Below are positions 23,970 through 33,828 of a DNA stretch of 64,000 nucleotides, piece after piece. Positions within the stretch are counted from its first letter, which is position 1. Each line of letters starts with the position of its first letter. The stretch covers positions 26,766 to 90,765 of the forward strand of contig DATEUJ010000144.1 in the NCBI GenBank assembly GCA_035283185.1, read 5' to 3'. Below the pieces are notes generated by a model, which made no database searches, had not been told where the DNA came from, and saw only the letters and a program-made list of their open reading frames with translations. Position numbers and translations under genes: made by a program. The stretch comes from DASSFZ01 sp035283185 (GTDB taxonomy: Bacteria; Chloroflexota; Anaerolineae; Fen-1058).

Positions 23970-25291
23970 GGACTGCCGCTCTCCAGACCTTGTTCGACCA
24001 GGCCAAAGACGTGCTGCAGGGCAACTGGCTGGGTTATGCGACAAAGCCTGCGCCGCGCCTGTATCCGCACCAATGGAGTTGGGACGCGGCCTTCATCGCG
24101 ATCGGCTACGCCCACTACGATCAAGCGCGCGCCCAGCAAGAACTGCGTTCGCTGTTTCGGGGGCAATGGGCGAATGGGCTATTGCCGCACATTGTCTTCA
24201 ATCCGCAAGCCGCGGCTTACCAACCCGGCCCGGAGTTCTGGCAAACGGCACGCTCGCCGCATGCGCCGCGCGAGCCGCAAACGTCGGGTATCGTGCAGCC
24301 ACCACTACATGCCACTGCCGCGTGGCACGTCTATCAACATAGCGCCGACCCAGCCGAGGCGATTGCCTTTCTGCGCGAGATGTTTCCAAAGTTGTGTGCG
24401 TGGCATGCTTATCTGTACCGCGAGCGCGACTTGCGTGGTGATGGGCTGGTGTATATCCGACATCCCTGGGAATCGGGGCAGGACAATTCACCGATCTGGG
24501 ATCGCGCTTTGGCGAGGATTCAACTCATGCCCGATCAGGTACCGGCCTATCGGCGGGTGGACACCGCGATTGTCGCCGTGGCCGATCGACCGACCCAGGC
24601 TGAATATGATCGTTATGCTTACCTCGTGCAACTCGCTTATGCGAATGGCTACGACGAGACCCGCATCCGGCAGGTCAGTCCTTTCCTGATCGAAGACGTG
24701 CTATTCAATGCACTGCTGGTCCAGGCAGGTCACGATCTGGCTCAGATCGCGCTGGTGTTGGACGAGAACCCGGCGCCGTTCGCGGCCCAAGCGGCTTGCA
24801 CGGCGGCGGCCCTCAACGCCCGGTTGTGGGATGAAGAGCATGCCATTTACTTCGATTACGATCTGGTCCAGAAGGCGCCGATTCATGCGCACGTTGCCGC
24901 CGGCTTCTCGCCGCTGTTTGCAAATGTGCCGACGATCAAACAGGCGACGCGGATGCTGGACAAACTCAATCAGTGCGGCTTCTGCCCGCTGGATGAACAG
25001 TGCTACGCGGTGCCGAGCTACGATAAGCTGGAGCCGGGCTTTGCCGGTCATCGCTACTGGCGCGGACCGATCTGGCTGAATGTGAACTGGCTGCTCTACT
25101 GGGGCCTGCGGCGCTACGGCTTTGACGACTATGCAGCCCGCGTCAAAGAGGCAATAATTCGGCTGCCACAACGCTATGGTTTCTATGAATACTTCGATCC
25201 CAACACTGGGCGAGGTCACGGCTCCGATCGCTTCTCATGGTCTGCGGCTCTGTTGATCGATCTACTTTCCGAGGGGGACGAATTGGTATGA
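23966..25291 (+). CDS. GH63-like glycoside hydrolase (glucosyl/mannosylglycerate hydrolase type)
   Basis: A 441-residue (alpha/alpha)6-barrel protein; the start at 23966 overlaps the OsmC stop (ATGA). Motifs WSWDAAFIAIGYA, NGLLPHIVF, SGQDNSPIWD and YWRGPIWLNVNWL match the MGG hydrolase/GH63 group, which cleaves glucosylglycerate or mannosylglycerate, or trims glucosides. Substrate cannot be told from sequence. It is coupled to its neighbours on both sides by 4-bp overlaps. Confidence 0.82.
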   Translation: MRTAALQTLFDQAKDVLQGNWLGYATKPAPRLYPHQWSWDAAFIAIGYAHYDQARAQQELRSLFRGQWANGLLPHIVFNPQAAAYQPGPEFWQTARSPHAPREPQTSGIVQPPLHATAAWHVYQHSADPAEAIAFLREMFPKLCAWHAYLYRERDLRGDGLVYIRHPWESGQDNSPIWDRALARIQLMPDQVPAYRRVDTAIVAVADRPTQAEYDRYAYLVQLAYANGYDETRIRQVSPFLIEDVLFNALLVQAGHDLAQIALVLDENPAPFAAQAACTAAALNARLWDEEHAIYFDYDLVQKAPIHAHVAAGFSPLFANVPTIKQATRMLDKLNQCGFCPLDEQCYAVPSYDKLEPGFAGHRYWRGPIWLNVNWLLYWGLRRYGFDDYAARVKEAIIRLPQRYGFYEYFDPNTGRGHGSDRFSWSAALLIDLLSEGDELV

Positions 25292-28038
25292 CACGTTTAC
25301 ACGATGCCCAACGCTTTGGGCAATCGATTTGGTACGACAACATTCGCCGGGCGCTGCTCACGTCTGGCGAGTTGCAGAGGTTGCTGGACGAGGGTGTGCT
25401 CGGGGTGACCTCCAACCCGGCTATCTTTGAGAAAGCCATCGTCGGCAGCACCGATTACGATGCGGCACTTCAACAACTCTCGACCGCCGGGCACGATACG
25501 GATCAGATCTACGAAGCCCTCGTGCTGGACGACATCGCCACCACGGCCGATCTGTTGCGCCCGGTCTACGATCGCACGAACGCGCGCGACGGCTACGTCA
25601 GCGTCGAAGTGCGGCCGACGCTGGCGCACGATACCGAAGGCACCGTCGCCGAAGCCCGCCGCCTGTTCGCGGCGCTAGCCCGCCCGAACGTGATGATCAA
25701 GGTCCCGGCTACGCCGGAAGGCATTCCGGCGATCGAGACGTTGATCGGCGAAGGCATCAACGTCAACGTCACTTTGATCTTTTCTTTGGAGTCGTATCAG
25801 GCAGTCGCGCAGGCTTATTTGGCCGGGTTGGAAAGACGCGCAGCGGCAGGCGGCGATCTCAGCCGTGTGGCGTCGGTGGCGTCGTTCTTCGTCAGCCGCG
25901 TCGATTCGGCCGTAGATCGCCAGTTGGAAGCGCTGATTCGCGCCGGTCGCGCCGATCTCAAACCCCTTCTGGGCCAGGCCGCGATTGCGAATACCAGGTT
26001 GGCCTACGCGCGCTACAAAGAAATCTTCGGCGGTGAACGCTTCGCGGCGCTGCGCGCCAAAGGCGCACAGTTGCAGCGGCCGCTGTGGGCCAGTACTGGC
26101 ACGAAGAATCCGTTGTATAGAGACGTGCTGTACGTTGAAACCTTGATCGGTCCCGATACGGTCAACACGGTGCCGCCGGCGACTTTGGCAGCTTTCAAGG
26201 ATCATGGTCGGGTTGCGGCTACGCTCGATACGCATGTCGATGAGGCCCATGCGACGCTGGCGCGCCTGGCCGAGGCCGGGATCGACCTGGGGGCAGTCAC
26301 GCACGATCTACAAATCGAGGGCGTGAAGGCCTTCATCGAATCATTTGACAAGCTGCTGGCGAACCTCGACGACAAGCGCGTTCGGCTGTTGGCACAATCG
26401 CACACGCACGCCGCGTCGCTCGGCGCGGCGCACGCCGACTTGGATGCGACGCTGGCCGATCTGCAACGGCGCAACGTCGTCGCCCGCATCTGGGCTAAAG
26501 ATCACACAGTTTGGAAACCCGATCCGCGCGAGATCACCAATCGGCTGGGCTGGCTTACCGTAGCCGATGCGCTGCACGAGCGCGCCGATGATCTCGTCGC
26601 TTTCGCGGATGAGATTCGAACGGCGGGCTTCAAAGACGTCGTATTGCTGGGCATGGGCGGCAGCAGCCTCGCGCCCGAAGTGCTGCGCGCGACCTTTGGG
26701 CCGCAGCCCAACTATCCGCGTTTGCACGTCCTTGACTCGACCGTACCGGCCTGGGTGCAACGCGTGACCGAAGCGATCGATCCGGCGCACACATTGTTCA
26801 TCGTGTCCAGCAAGTCGGGCGGCACGCTCGAAGTCATGTCGTTCTTCAAGTATTTCCACGCGCTCGTCGTTGATCAAAAAGGCGATCGGGCGGGCGAGAA
26901 CTTCATCGCCATCACCGATCCCGATACCAGCCTGCAGAAGCTGGGTGAGGCGCGGCACTTCCGCCGCATCGTTATCAATCCGCCTGACATCGGCGGTCGC
27001 TATTCGGCCTTGTCGTACTTTGGAATCGTGCCGGCTGCGCTGGCCGGCATCGATGTCCACGAGCTGCTCCATCGAGGCGAGTGCCTGGCCGAAGGCTGCG
27101 CGTCGTGCGTGCCTGCACACGAAAATCCCGGCGCGTGGTTGGGTGCAACCCTCGGCACGCTGGCAAAGGGTGGTCGAGACAAGGCCACGTTCATCGCATC
27201 GCCGGGTATCGCGACGTTTGGTTTGTGGGCCGAGCAACTGATTGCCGAAAGCACCGGCAAAGAAGGCCGCGGCATCTTACCGATCGCGCTGGAACCGCTG
27301 ATGTGGCCGACGGATTACGGCGCCGATCGCATTTTCGTTTACCTGCGTTTGGACGAAGATGATAACCGCGCGTCCGACGATCACGTGGCAGCCTTAGAGA
27401 AAGCCGGGCAGCCGGTAATTCGATTGGCGCTGCGCGATCGCTATGATCTGGGCGCGGAGTTCTTCCGCTGGGAATTCGCGACGGCGCTGGCCGGGGCGTT
27501 GATCGATATTCAGCCGTTCGATCAGCCGAATGTGCAGGAGAGCAAGGACAATACCTCGGCGGCGCTGCGTGAAGCGCAAGCCACCGGCCAACTGCCGGCG
27601 ATCGACACGACGGGCCAATTGACGGACCTGATCGCGCAGGCAAAACCTGGCGACTACCTGGCGTTAATGGCTTACCTCGACGGCCCATCGGATGTCGATG
27701 CCGCGCTCGACGATCTCCGTTCAGCCATCTTGGGTTACTATCATCTGCCGAACACACTCGGCTACGGCCCACGCTTCTTGCACTCGACCGGCCAACTGCA
27801 CAAGGGTGGAATGAACAACGGGTTGTTCGTGCAACTGGTCGCCGACTGGGGTGAAGACCTGGCGGTGCCGGGCGAGACGTATTCCTTTGCCCAGCTTGCC
27901 GCGGCGCAAGTGGTGGGTGATTACCACTCGCTGGTCAGTCATGGACGGCGGGTCATTCGTGTCCATCTGGGGTCGGATGCGGTCGCCGGTATCCGTCGCT
28001 TGACGGACGAGATCAGAGAGGAGCGAGGTCAACGATGA
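25288..28038 (+). CDS. tal-pgi: bifunctional transaldolase / glucose-6-phosphate isomerase
   Basis: A 916-residue fusion, start at 25288 overlapping the GH63 stop. Residues 1-370 are transaldolase, with GVTSNPAIFEKAI and the Schiff-base Lys region VMIKVPATPEGIPAIE. Residues 400-916 are phosphoglucose isomerase, with GMGGSSLAPEVL, SSKSGGTLE and the C-terminal TGQLHKGGMNNG. Tal-Pgi fusions are known in several bacteria and join the non-oxidative pentose phosphate shunt to glycolysis. It lies next to tkt, gnd and zwf. Confidence 0.93.
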   Translation: MTRLHDAQRFGQSIWYDNIRRALLTSGELQRLLDEGVLGVTSNPAIFEKAIVGSTDYDAALQQLSTAGHDTDQIYEALVLDDIATTADLLRPVYDRTNARDGYVSVEVRPTLAHDTEGTVAEARRLFAALARPNVMIKVPATPEGIPAIETLIGEGINVNVTLIFSLESYQAVAQAYLAGLERRAAAGGDLSRVASVASFFVSRVDSAVDRQLEALIRAGRADLKPLLGQAAIANTRLAYARYKEIFGGERFAALRAKGAQLQRPLWASTGTKNPLYRDVLYVETLIGPDTVNTVPPATLAAFKDHGRVAATLDTHVDEAHATLARLAEAGIDLGAVTHDLQIEGVKAFIESFDKLLANLDDKRVRLLAQSHTHAASLGAAHADLDATLADLQRRNVVARIWAKDHTVWKPDPREITNRLGWLTVADALHERADDLVAFADEIRTAGFKDVVLLGMGGSSLAPEVLRATFGPQPNYPRLHVLDSTVPAWVQRVTEAIDPAHTLFIVSSKSGGTLEVMSFFKYFHALVVDQKGDRAGENFIAITDPDTSLQKLGEARHFRRIVINPPDIGGRYSALSYFGIVPAALAGIDVHELLHRGECLAEGCASCVPAHENPGAWLGATLGTLAKGGRDKATFIASPGIATFGLWAEQLIAESTGKEGRGILPIALEPLMWPTDYGADRIFVYLRLDEDDNRASDDHVAALEKAGQPVIRLALRDRYDLGAEFFRWEFATALAGALIDIQPFDQPNVQESKDNTSAALREAQATGQLPAIDTTGQLTDLIAQAKPGDYLALMAYLDGPSDVDAALDDLRSAILGYYHLPNTLGYGPRFLHSTGQLHKGGMNNGLFVQLVADWGEDLAVPGETYSFAQLAAAQVVGDYHSLVSHGRRVIRVHLGSDAVAGIRRLTDEIREERGQR

Positions 28039-28775
28039 TCCGCGCCGCGATTTTCGATCTGGATGGTACGCTGGTCAAGACGGAATGGTTGAAGAGCATC
28101 TCGTATGCGCAAGTGGTGCAGCAGCTCAGTCCAACCCACGTGCCGATTGAAGCCGTGCAAGCGGTCTTTGGGGAAGTCGTGGGCCGCGCGCGCGAAGAAG
28201 TCTCGTCCACACTGCTCGAACGATTCCACCTGGCAGACGCGGCGCAGGCCCGGCTGGCTGAATTCGATGCCAGGTATCCGTGGCAAGTCTTGGCGCGCCT
28301 GCGCCTGAAAATCTACGAAGAGATGTTGGCCGATCCTGAAGTGCTGCGCGCCAACCAGTGGCCGCACAACGTCGATCTGCTGCGCGCCGTGTATCGCGGC
28401 GGCTGCCGCACGGCACTGGCCAGCATGTCGCACTGCGAGCAAGTCATGCGCGTTCTCCGGGCTATCAACCTGGACGATCAGTTCGAAGTGATCTTGACGC
28501 GCGAAGATGTCGAGCAGCCCAAGCCGCATCCCGAGATTTATCTGTGCGCGGCGCGCCTGCTCGACGAACAACCGCGTGACTGTCTGGTGATCGAAGATTC
28601 GCCGGTCGGCGTGCAAGCCGCCGTAGCTGCGGGGATGAATTGCATCGCCGTCGCCACACCCTTCACGCGCGCGGCGTTACACGCCCAGAATTTGCTCGCG
28701 CCCGAATGGATCGTGGATGATCCAGGCACACTGCCGGCCGTCGTCGAACGGTTACTGACAAGACGCAGCGCCTGA
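28035..28775 (+). CDS. HAD-superfamily phosphatase / beta-phosphoglucomutase-like protein
   Basis: A 246-residue HAD protein with motif I DLDGTLVKTE, motif II (TALASMS) and motif III/IV (PKPHPEIYL, VIEDSPVGVQAA). The alpha-helical cap after motif I places it with subclass I enzymes acting on small sugar phosphates. The start overlaps the tal-pgi stop. Within this operon it could hydrolyse a side-product sugar phosphate or interconvert glucose phosphates. Confidence 0.85.
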   Translation: MIRAAIFDLDGTLVKTEWLKSISYAQVVQQLSPTHVPIEAVQAVFGEVVGRAREEVSSTLLERFHLADAAQARLAEFDARYPWQVLARLRLKIYEEMLADPEVLRANQWPHNVDLLRAVYRGGCRTALASMSHCEQVMRVLRAINLDDQFEVILTREDVEQPKPHPEIYLCAARLLDEQPRDCLVIEDSPVGVQAAVAAGMNCIAVATPFTRAALHAQNLLAPEWIVDDPGTLPAVVERLLTRRSA

Positions 28776-28853
28776 ATCCCGATCGACCGTACGCGGCGCA
28801 GCGCGCTGATCTGGAAGCCATTCAAACGGACTGCCAAACACAGGAGAACACAC

Positions 28854-29639
28854 ATGTCACTCACTCATCTGCAAATCAAGGAATTGCTGGACGAAAACCG
28901 TTATCACGAATGTGAAGGATATGGCAAAGATAGCATCTGTGTCCGCATCGCGGCCATCGGCGATTTGCCGTCGCGCTTTGGCCAGTTCCACGTCGTGGCG
29001 TTTTGGAACAACAAGGACGGCAAGGAGCACGCCGCGTTCGTCCACGGCGACGTGTGCAATGTCGAACATGTCCCGGTGCGGCTGCATTCCGAGTGCCTGA
29101 CCGGCGACGCGATCGGTTCGCTGCGCTGTGACTGCCGCGATCAACTCGAAACGGCGCTGAAGACCATCGGCCAGATGGACAAGGGCATCCTGCTTTACTT
29201 GCGGCAAGAAGGTCGCGGCATAGGTTTCCTCAATAAGATTCGCGCGTATGGCCTGCAGGATCACGGTTACGACACGGTCGAAGCGAATCTCGCGCTCGGC
29301 TTCCGTGACGACGAGCGCGACTACGCCGTGGCCGCGCACATGCTGGAGTCGCTGAAAGTCAAATCAATTCGGTTGATGACCAACAACCCGCGCAAGATCA
29401 ACGATCTCATGACGCACGGCGTCAAGGTCACTGAGCGCATCTCGTTGATCATCCCCCCGAATCCGTACAACCGGTTCTACCTGGAAACGAAGGCCGTCAA
29501 GTCCGGCCACCTGATCGACTTCAACGGCAAAGAACACCTCTTGGAGCAGATCGATCGCCCGATCGTGGAAGGCATGACGCCCGATCAAATCGCTGGGTTG
29601 GATAGCCTGCACGATGACGGAAATGGAGCGCAGCTATGA
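28854..29639 (+). CDS. ribA: GTP cyclohydrolase II
   Basis: A 261-residue RibA. The zinc site C-x10-C-x-C is visible in HSECLTGDAIGSLRCDC, followed by LLYLRQEGRGIGFLNKI and a C-terminal substrate region. It opens GTP to form the first riboflavin intermediate. The RibB domain often fused to it is absent. Flavin supply fits the many flavoprotein reductases in this window, though that link is inference. Confidence 0.92.
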   Translation: MSLTHLQIKELLDENRYHECEGYGKDSICVRIAAIGDLPSRFGQFHVVAFWNNKDGKEHAAFVHGDVCNVEHVPVRLHSECLTGDAIGSLRCDCRDQLETALKTIGQMDKGILLYLRQEGRGIGFLNKIRAYGLQDHGYDTVEANLALGFRDDERDYAVAAHMLESLKVKSIRLMTNNPRKINDLMTHGVKVTERISLIIPPNPYNRFYLETKAVKSGHLIDFNGKEHLLEQIDRPIVEGMTPDQIAGLDSLHDDGNGAQL

Positions 29640-29788
29640 GCCTCGAAAATCGGGTCGTGGTGATTACAGGCGCAGCGGGCGGCCTGGGCCGCGTCGTGAC
29701 GAAGGTTCTGGCCGCGCAGGGAACACGGCTGGCCCTGTTGGGCACTCATGTTGATCGATTGGAGAGACACTCATGGAACTCGCAATGA
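29636..29788 (+). pseudogene. short-chain dehydrogenase remnant
   Basis: Fifty codons that start at the ribA stop (ATGA). They encode a perfect SDR N-terminus, VVVITGAAGGLGRVVTKVLA, up to the region after strand 2 (HVDRLERHS), then run out-of-family and stop inside gnd. A full SDR needs about 240 residues, so some 200 codons were deleted. The break falls just upstream of the gnd ribosome site. Confidence 0.7.
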
Positions 29789-30683
29789 TCGGATTGGGCA
29801 AGATGGGCGCGAACATGACGCGCCGATTGTTGAAAGGCGGCCATCGCGTCGTGGTGTTCGATCCGCGCGCCGTAGCCGTGCAGGAGTTGGCCGGCGAGGG
29901 CGCGGTCGGCGCGGCCTCACTCGCCGAGTTGGTCAGCCGCTTGAGCACGCCGCGCAGCGTGTGGGTCATGGTGCCATCGGGCCAGATCACGGAAGACACG
30001 GTTCAATCGCTCGCCGGATTGTTATCGGCCGGCGACACTATCCTCGACGGCGGCAACTCCAACTACAAGGACTCACAGCGGCGTGCAGCCGCCTTGGCAT
30101 CACAGGGTCTGCACTTCGTTGACGTCGGTACGAGCGGCGGCATCTGGGGATTGGCCGAAGGTTACAGCTTGATGATCGGCGGCGAAGAAGACGTCGTCGA
30201 GCATCATCGACCGATCTTCGAGACCCTCGCTCCGGCGCGCGATCGCGGTTGGGGCTACGTCGGGCCGAGCGGCGCCGGCCACTTCGTCAAGATGATCCAC
30301 AACGGCATCGAATACGGTCTGATGCAGGCCTACGCCGAAGGCTTTGCGATCATGAAAGCCAAGAAGGACTTCGGTCTCAAGCTGGGCCATATTGCCGAAA
30401 TCTGGCGCTATGGCAGCGTGGTGCCTCGTGGCTGCTCGACCTGACGGCCCTCGCCCTGAGCGAAGACGAAGAGTTGAGCGGCATCAGAGCCTGGGTGCCC
30501 GATTCGGGTGAAGGCCGGTGGACGGTCTTCGAGGCGGTCGATCTGGATGTCGCCGCGCCGGTTATCACTACCGCGCTGCAGCGGCGCTTGCGATCGCGCG
30601 AGACGGAGCCGTATTCCGATAAACTCCTGGCGGCGTTGCGCAATCAGTTCGGCGGACACGCCGTCAAGCGCGCGGAGGGCTGA
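29773..30683 (+). CDS. gnd: 6-phosphogluconate dehydrogenase (short type) with one-base frameshift
   Basis: The gene encodes a decarboxylating 6PGDH of the ~300-residue type: MIGLGKMGANMTRRL for NADP binding, DGGNSNYKDSQRR and VDVGTSGGIWGL for substrate, and KMIHNGIEYGLMQAYAEGF. Near 30427, after WRYGSVV, the frame shifts. The normal continuation (SWLLDLTALALSEDEEL) is read one frame over until 30683, overlapping zwf by 1 bp. A single lost base explains it. With the frame restored the protein has full length. A sequencing or assembly error is as likely as a real mutation. Confidence 0.85.
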
Positions 30684-32146
30684 TGGCTGATTCGACGACG
30701 ATCGTGATCTTCGGTGCGTCGGGCGATCTGACGCAGCGCAAGCTCATCCCGGCACTCTTCAATCTATTCCGCAAGCAACGCCTGCCCGCCAACTTTCGCA
30801 TCGTGGGATTTGCCACCACCCCCTGGCAGGATGCGGACTTTCGCGCGGCGATGCGAGCAGGTGTTGAGCAACACGCCGCGCACCAGTTTACCGCTGAACA
30901 ATGGGCGGCCTTTGAAGCGCGCCTGTTCTATCGAGCGGGCGGCTTCACGGAAGCGGCCGACTTCGCTCGATTGGCAACCACCTTGACTGAGCTGGAGGGC
31001 AGCCCGGCCGATCGGTTGTATTACCTCGCCGCGCCGCCGCGCTTCTACGCCGACATCGTGAATCGGTTGGGCGCAGCCGATATCGTGCATGAAGATGAAG
31101 GCTGGCGACGTGTGATCGTCGAGAAGCCGTTCGGCGCCGATCTGGCTTCGGCGCAGGCGCTCAATCAATCCATTCACCGCGTGCTCAACGAAAAGCAGAT
31201 CTATCGGATCGATCATTATCTGGGTAAAGAAACGGTGCAGAACATCCTGACCCTGCGCTTCGCCAACGCGATCTTCGAGCCGCTCTGGAATCGGAACTAC
31301 ACCGATCACGTGCAAATCACAGTCGCGGAAACGGTCGGCGTAGGGCATCGCGCGGGTTACTACGATCGGGCGGGCGTGCTGCGCGACATGTTCCAGAATC
31401 ATCTGCTGCAGCTTCTCGCCCTGACGGCGATGGAGCCGCCGGCCGCGTTCGACGCCGATTCACTGCGCAACGAAAAGGTCAAGGTACTCAAGGCGATTCG
31501 ACCGATTCGGCCCGATCAGGTCGGGGGGCATACGGTGCGCGGACAGTATCGGGGATATTGCGAGGAAGAGGGCGTCGCCCCCGACTCGCACACGGCGACC
31601 TATGCCGCGCTGCGGCTCTTCATCGACAACTGGCGCTGGCAGGGCGTGCCCTTCTACCTGCGCTCCGGGAAAAGGCTGGCCGAGAAGACAACCGAGATTG
31701 TCATTCAGTTCAAGTGCCCGCCTCACCTGATGTTCCCGCTGCCGCCGGATCGCGAGATCACCGCCAACATCCTGGCGCTGTGCCTGCAGCCCGATGAAGG
31801 CATGCACCTGCGCTTTGAAGCAAAGGTGCCCGACACCGTGGCCGAGATGCGATCAGTCAACATGGAATTTCACTACGCCGATTCGTTTAGGCCGCGCGCG
31901 GTTCCGGAGGCTTATGAGCGACTCTTGCTCGACGCCTTGCATGGCGACGCCTCGCTATTCACGCGCAGTGATGGTATCGAGTTGGCCTGGAAATTCATTG
32001 ATCCGATCTTGAAGGGTTGGGCGTCGCCTGCGACGCCACCGGCAGAATATGAGCCCGGCAGATGGGGGCCTGCTGAAGCCGATGAGTTGCTGACGAGGGA
32101 TGGCCGAGCGTGGCTGCGGGGTTGTGGGCAACATCCAACCGCTTGA
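30683..32146 (+). CDS. zwf: glucose-6-phosphate 1-dehydrogenase
   Basis: A 487-residue G6PD with N-terminal GASGDLTQRKLIPALF and the catalytic signature RIDHYLGKETVQN. It makes 6-phosphogluconolactone and NADPH from glucose-6-phosphate. The start overlaps the gnd stop (TGATG). No lactonase gene is seen. The NADPH made here would serve MerA and thioredoxin reductase in the same region. Confidence 0.95.
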   Translation: MADSTTIVIFGASGDLTQRKLIPALFNLFRKQRLPANFRIVGFATTPWQDADFRAAMRAGVEQHAAHQFTAEQWAAFEARLFYRAGGFTEAADFARLATTLTELEGSPADRLYYLAAPPRFYADIVNRLGAADIVHEDEGWRRVIVEKPFGADLASAQALNQSIHRVLNEKQIYRIDHYLGKETVQNILTLRFANAIFEPLWNRNYTDHVQITVAETVGVGHRAGYYDRAGVLRDMFQNHLLQLLALTAMEPPAAFDADSLRNEKVKVLKAIRPIRPDQVGGHTVRGQYRGYCEEEGVAPDSHTATYAALRLFIDNWRWQGVPFYLRSGKRLAEKTTEIVIQFKCPPHLMFPLPPDREITANILALCLQPDEGMHLRFEAKVPDTVAEMRSVNMEFHYADSFRPRAVPEAYERLLLDALHGDASLFTRSDGIELAWKFIDPILKGWASPATPPAEYEPGRWGPAEADELLTRDGRAWLRGCGQHPTA

Positions 32147-32179
32147 TTTCCTGATTCACGGCAGTTGCAGTTTGTCGCC

Positions 32180-33787
32180 ATGAAGACTGATGAGCGAACA
32201 CGAGCCTGCCCGTTGTGCGGAACGTCAACTTCGGCCAGCGAAATGGCCGAGGTTGATTGGCTCACACCAGACGTCTTAGATCGACTGGCCAGTGACAATC
32301 CCAGCTGGCGGAGTGAAGACGGTGCGTGTCCGGCGTGCGTACAGCACGCGCTATTGTGCACACTGCTCGATCGGGGTGAGGCCGCTTTACACGACGGTCT
32401 CCAATCCATCTGGCCGATCGATCCGGGAGCCGCTTTTGGCGCTATGCCCACACCACTGCGCTTGCACGCCGATCCACGTTTTACCGGACGCGGCGTCACC
32501 CTGGCCGTGGTGGATGTGGGATTCTATCCACATCCCGATCTCACACAGCCGCATAACCGGATTCGCGCCTGGGTCGACGCTGGCCGCGATCCCGTTGTCG
32601 AGCGGCGCCTTGCGCCGTCCGATGTGCCGCACTGGCCAGGCTGGAACGAGCGGCAGCCTGCGCAGTGGCATGGCCTGATGACCAGCGCGGTGGCCGCCGG
32701 CAATGGTTGGCTGAGCCATGGCCTCTATCGCGGTTTGGCAAGTGAAGCGGATCTCGTGCTGGTTCAGGTGCGCGATCGGGCAGGACACATCACCAATCAC
32801 ACGATCACTCGTGCGCTTAACTGGTTGAGCCAACAGGCGGACGCGTTGGGCATCCGCGTGATCAATCTATCGGTTGCGGGCGAGCCTGTTTCGCCATTGA
32901 AGGGAAATCTTGTCGATGAAGCCGTCACGCGGCTGGTCGATCAAGGTATCACCGTGATCGCGGCCGCGGGCAACGACGGCAGACGTCGCTTGATTCCACC
33001 GGCAACCGCGCCGGCCGCGCTAACGATCGGCGGACTGGATGATAAGAACACGTTCGATCACAAAGAGGTCGAACTGTGGCACAGCAACTACGACGAGGCC
33101 GTTAACGGTGCATTGAAGCCGGAACTGGTTGCGCCGAGCCTGTGGGTCATCGCGCCCGTCTTGCCGGGATCGGATGTCGCGCTTGAGGCCGAGCAATTAT
33201 TCGCTCAGCGGGGCCACGGTCGTATTCACGTCGAAGAACGGCTGGCCGAGCTGAAGATGGTCACGCCCCATTATCGGCACGTGGATGGTACGAGCTTTGC
33301 CGCGCCGATCGTGGCCAGCGTGGTCGCCTGTATGTTGCAGGCCATGCCGTCACTCACGCCCGATCAAATTCGTCATCTGCTCATCAAGACTGCGCAGTTC
33401 ATTCCTGGCGCGTCACTGGAACGACAAGGCGCCGGCGCGGTCAATGCAGGTCCAGCGGTGACACAAGCCTTGGCGGCTCCGCATCATCAACGCTTCACGC
33501 AGACGCGTTGGCCGCAAGTCACATCCACCGAGGTGACATTTCAGCTGTATGACAATGAGGCGCATTCGGTGCAGATCATTGGCAGTTGGAACGGTTGGCA
33601 AGTCCCCGGCTTGGCTGCTGTTGAAATCAAGCGCGGCCTATGGCAGGCTCATCTGCCAGGATTAGAAGCGGGCACGTATGCCTACAAGTTCTTGCTCGAC
33701 GGTGAGCGGTGGTTGACCGATCCCGCCAACCCGACGCGTATTCCCGATCATTTCGGTGGCTGGAACAGTGTTCTGCAGTGCCTTTGA
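32180..33787 (+). CDS. S8 subtilisin-type protease with N-terminal Cys motifs and C-terminal CBM48-like domain
   Basis: A 535-residue protein starting at the ATG 32180, without a signal peptide. It opens with CPLCG...CPAC, a likely zinc ribbon. The catalytic triad is visible: Asp in VVDVGFYPHPDL, His in WHGLMTSAVAAG and Ser in GTSFAAPIVAS, with oxyanion Asn in AAAGNDG. Residues 450-535 (VQIIGSWNGWQVP, YAYKFLLDGERWL) form an early-set CBM48-like domain. A protease with a putative glycogen-binding tail in a glucose-metabolism block is unusual; it may act on storage-granule proteins. Confidence 0.86.
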   Translation: MKTDERTRACPLCGTSTSASEMAEVDWLTPDVLDRLASDNPSWRSEDGACPACVQHALLCTLLDRGEAALHDGLQSIWPIDPGAAFGAMPTPLRLHADPRFTGRGVTLAVVDVGFYPHPDLTQPHNRIRAWVDAGRDPVVERRLAPSDVPHWPGWNERQPAQWHGLMTSAVAAGNGWLSHGLYRGLASEADLVLVQVRDRAGHITNHTITRALNWLSQQADALGIRVINLSVAGEPVSPLKGNLVDEAVTRLVDQGITVIAAAGNDGRRRLIPPATAPAALTIGGLDDKNTFDHKEVELWHSNYDEAVNGALKPELVAPSLWVIAPVLPGSDVALEAEQLFAQRGHGRIHVEERLAELKMVTPHYRHVDGTSFAAPIVASVVACMLQAMPSLTPDQIRHLLIKTAQFIPGASLERQGAGAVNAGPAVTQALAAPHHQRFTQTRWPQVTSTEVTFQLYDNEAHSVQIIGSWNGWQVPGLAAVEIKRGLWQAHLPGLEAGTYAYKFLLDGERWLTDPANPTRIPDHFGGWNSVLQCL

Positions 33788-33828
33788 AACCGGCCCACGC
33801 CCCTAGCTGGGTTGACTCCGGCGACGAA

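Noticed and set aside
30442..30444. TGA in gnd as a selenocysteine codon
   Set aside because: The family has no Cys there, and homology continues in another frame, so it is a frameshift.
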